Source: CAZTYW01 sp964617695 (GTDB lineage Bacteria > Chloroflexota > Dehalococcoidia > UBA2247 > RBG-13-53-26). Taken from it: a DNA stretch of 50,746 nt. Location of the stretch: the NCBI GenBank assembly GCA_964617695.1, contig CAZTYW010000006.1:1-50746 (forward strand). Reading direction: 5' to 3'. Within the stretch, counting starts at the first letter, position 1, and each line of letters begins with the position of its first letter. Below are positions 50,735-50,746 of the stretch, piece after piece. The translations under genes were made by a program, and so were the position numbers. Under the pieces are notes generated by a model. It was given only the letters and a program-made list of their open reading frames with translations, made no database searches and had not been told where the DNA came from.

Positions 50735-50746
50735 TGGAGCGGAAGA

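Overview
The window looks like a chromosomal segment of an anaerobic or facultative bacterium of the phylum Chloroflexota, most likely near class Dehalococcoidia. This is inferred from four things: an 11-gene complex I locus without nuoE, nuoF and nuoG; several stand-alone alpha-type NDP-forming acyl-CoA synthetases; a long Bacillus-type SRP RNA; and a bacterial translin homologue. No 16S rRNA gene is present, so the assignment is not proven. Two runs of about 100 N (2702-2801 and 15678-15779) are scaffold joins, so this is a draft or metagenome assembly. Most of the content is housekeeping. I see no transposase, phage, CRISPR array or integron.

Layout. At 1-2429 (minus) is the N-terminal part of a secreted repeat protein with DUF11-like and cadherin-like 'tandem-95' repeats. 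After the first gap come a radical SAM protein (2888-3763) and two overlapping minus-strand CoA-ligase alpha paralogues (3810-6657). The 270-nt SRP RNA (6802-7071) has its own promoter and terminator. A plus-strand block follows: rsmA, ispE, two VTT/DedA-like membrane proteins and an exonuclease-DinG helicase fusion (7099-12969). A minus-strand block (16697 to 12966) holds corA, a metallo-beta-lactamase protein (both cut by the second gap), a Mut7-C RNase, a CCA-adding-type nucleotidyltransferase and a small zinc protein.

17109-29687 is the complex I operon in the order nuoA-B-C-[B12/radical SAM]-D-H-I-J-K-[DUF2007]-L-M-[Nudix]-N. Overlaps and tiny gaps run through almost all of it, so the three extra genes are probably co-translated with the respiratory subunits. 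NuoI carries an internal tandem duplication of its N-terminal, membrane-facing segment. With no NADH-dehydrogenase module encoded here, the complex presumably takes electrons from ferredoxin or another carrier.

29880-41946 holds an HtrA-type lipoprotein protease, a third CoA-ligase alpha paralogue, ileS with a coupled small membrane protein, a tandem pair of crotonases sharing an altered active site, and a plus-strand operon (FAD oxidoreductase, two FmdB zinc ribbons, a ThiD2-ThiE fusion and a translin-family protein). 42127-50746 holds an orphan response regulator, a secreted protein of unknown function, an accessory-looking cluster (a degenerate DUF6602-like protein, an XRE regulator and a free-standing GHKL ATPase), a NatA/NatB-type ABC exporter, ftsA, a bidirectional terminator and tRNA-Leu(CAA).

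The best candidates for something undescribed are the cobalamin/radical SAM enzyme embedded in the complex I operon together with the duplicated NuoI interface segment. Next is the DUF6602-like/XRE/GHKL cluster. Several genes also have -10 boxes placed so that transcripts would begin at or within a few bases of the start codon.
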